A DNA stretch of 42,054 bases. It comes from Bradyrhizobium jicamae. Its GTDB lineage: Bacteria > Pseudomonadota > Alphaproteobacteria > Rhizobiales > Xanthobacteraceae. The translations under genes and the position numbers were made by a program. The notes below the pieces were generated by a model. The model ran no database searches and was not told where the DNA came from. It saw only the letters and a list, made by a program, of their open reading frames with translations. Below, piece by piece: positions 41,598-42,054 of this stretch (position 1 is the stretch's first letter; the number at the start of each line of letters is the position of its first letter). Where the stretch lies: positions 1-42,054 of the forward strand of contig NZ_LLXZ01000167.1 of assembly GCF_001440395.1 (NCBI RefSeq), in the 5' to 3' direction.

Positions 41598-41722
41598 GAC
41601 GCCTCATTTGATTCAAACGCCCGACAGTTCGCGCGCCCCGCGAGTTCCACACGCGGCGTTTACTTGACGGCCCTCTACGTTCGCACGAGAATTCGGTATG
41701 GGGCAACCGTGGAGTGAATGCC

Positions 41723-42054
41723 ATGAAACAGGCAAGTCTCGGAAGAGCTGCCCTCGCCGTCTCCGTATGCGCATGCGCATGCGCGGGCATGTTCTCATTC
41801 GACTGGAGTGAACAAAGGGGCGTTTCGCTGTCCATCGAGCGCGCACAGGCACAGATGGTTGACCCATCGATCCCGGCCATCACCACGCGCCGGTCGGCGC
41901 GGCGGGCTGGCCGCGCGACGGCGATGGGCGCCGGCGCTGTCGCAGCCGGTGCTGTCGCCGCCGGAGCGACCGCTGCGTATTATGCCGGCGGCGGCCCTTA
42001 CTACGCTGGCGCCGGTCCTTATGCCTATTACGGCGGCCCGGGCGCATATGGCGG
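41723..42054 (+). CDS. Secreted Gly/Ala/Tyr-rich hypothetical protein, 5' part only
   Basis: ATG 41723 follows GGAGTGA, and the frame stays open to the window edge (110 codons). The N-terminus is a signal-peptide-like segment containing VCACACAG, encoded by an alternating GCATGC tract. After a polar stretch (SEQRGVSLSIERAQAQMV) and a basic TTRRSARRAGRAT segment come Gly/Ala repeats (AGAVAAGAVAAGATAAYY) and Tyr/Gly/Pro repeats (GGGPYYAGAGPYAYYGG). Such proteins are common, uncharacterised envelope proteins in Bradyrhizobium. No catalytic domain is seen in this part. Confidence 0.7.
   Translation, partial: MKQASLGRAALAVSVCACACAGMFSFDWSEQRGVSLSIERAQAQMVDPSIPAITTRRSARRAGRATAMGAGAVAAGAVAAGATAAYYAGGGPYYAGAGPYAYYGGPGAYG

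Noticed and set aside
1..42054. tRNA, rRNA, CRISPR arrays, transposases, integrases, phage genes or attachment sites
   Set aside because: I looked for these on both strands and saw no supporting sequence; the only repeats are the two short palindromic elements and local dyads.

Overview
The window is high-GC DNA (strong G/C preference at third codon positions) with the gene content of a soil or plant-associated alphaproteobacterium. Bradyrhizobium or a close relative (Rhodopseudomonas, Nitrobacter) is the best guess. Support comes from protein similarity as I recall it and from two dispersed palindromic repeats typical of that group (36901-37001 and 40881-40965). It looks like ordinary chromosome rich in catabolic and transport genes. 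I see no phage, plasmid, transposase, CRISPR array, tRNA or rRNA.

Layout. (1) 1-3326: the start of a leftward acyl-CoA dehydrogenase gene, facing a rightward operon of two tandem CYP153-type alkane/fatty-acid omega-hydroxylases and a hot-dog thioesterase. (2) 3385-6048: an AraC-type regulator and an SDS-hydrolase-type alkylsulfatase, head to head with abutting start codons. Both look N-terminally truncated, as if joined by a deletion. (3) 6100-10396: a Na/Pi cotransporter-like protein, a sarcosine-oxidase-like flavoenzyme and a class III adenylate cyclase. (4) 10408-13984: a TetR regulator divergent from an EmrAB-type efflux pair, with a clear promoter and operator between them. (5) 14047-16412: very small genes, one apparently frameshifted, then an aromatic-hydroxylase-type flavin monooxygenase. 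(6) 16595-20054 (minus strand): a secreted cupin, a secreted single-heme cytochrome-like protein coupled to a vanadium-haloperoxidase-like protein, and a small membrane-anchored protein. (7) 20433-24647: LysR, acyl-CoA dehydrogenase, CaiB-type CoA-transferase and MaoC-type hydratase, a compact pathway for an unidentified organic acid. (8) 25142-28944: an HD-domain phosphohydrolase, a lactonase-like metallo-beta-lactamase-fold hydrolase and a Baeyer-Villiger monooxygenase. (9) 29093-36845: LysR plus a complete ydcSTUVW-like operon (polyamine-type ABC transporter and aminobutyraldehyde dehydrogenase), then a DapA-family lyase/aldolase. (10) 36999-42054: a ribbon-helix-helix protein, an amidase with a histone-like basic tail, a benzoylformate decarboxylase, a gene split by an in-frame amber codon, and the start of a Gly/Ala/Tyr-rich secreted protein.

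The shared theme is oxidative breakdown of aliphatic and aromatic carbon and import of amines. I found no clearly new multigene system. The most unusual items are the haloperoxidase homologue without its catalytic histidine next to a heme protein, the AraC/alkylsulfatase junction, the amber-split gene, and the frameshifted small-gene cluster. All assignments rest on reading motifs by eye; no database search was run.
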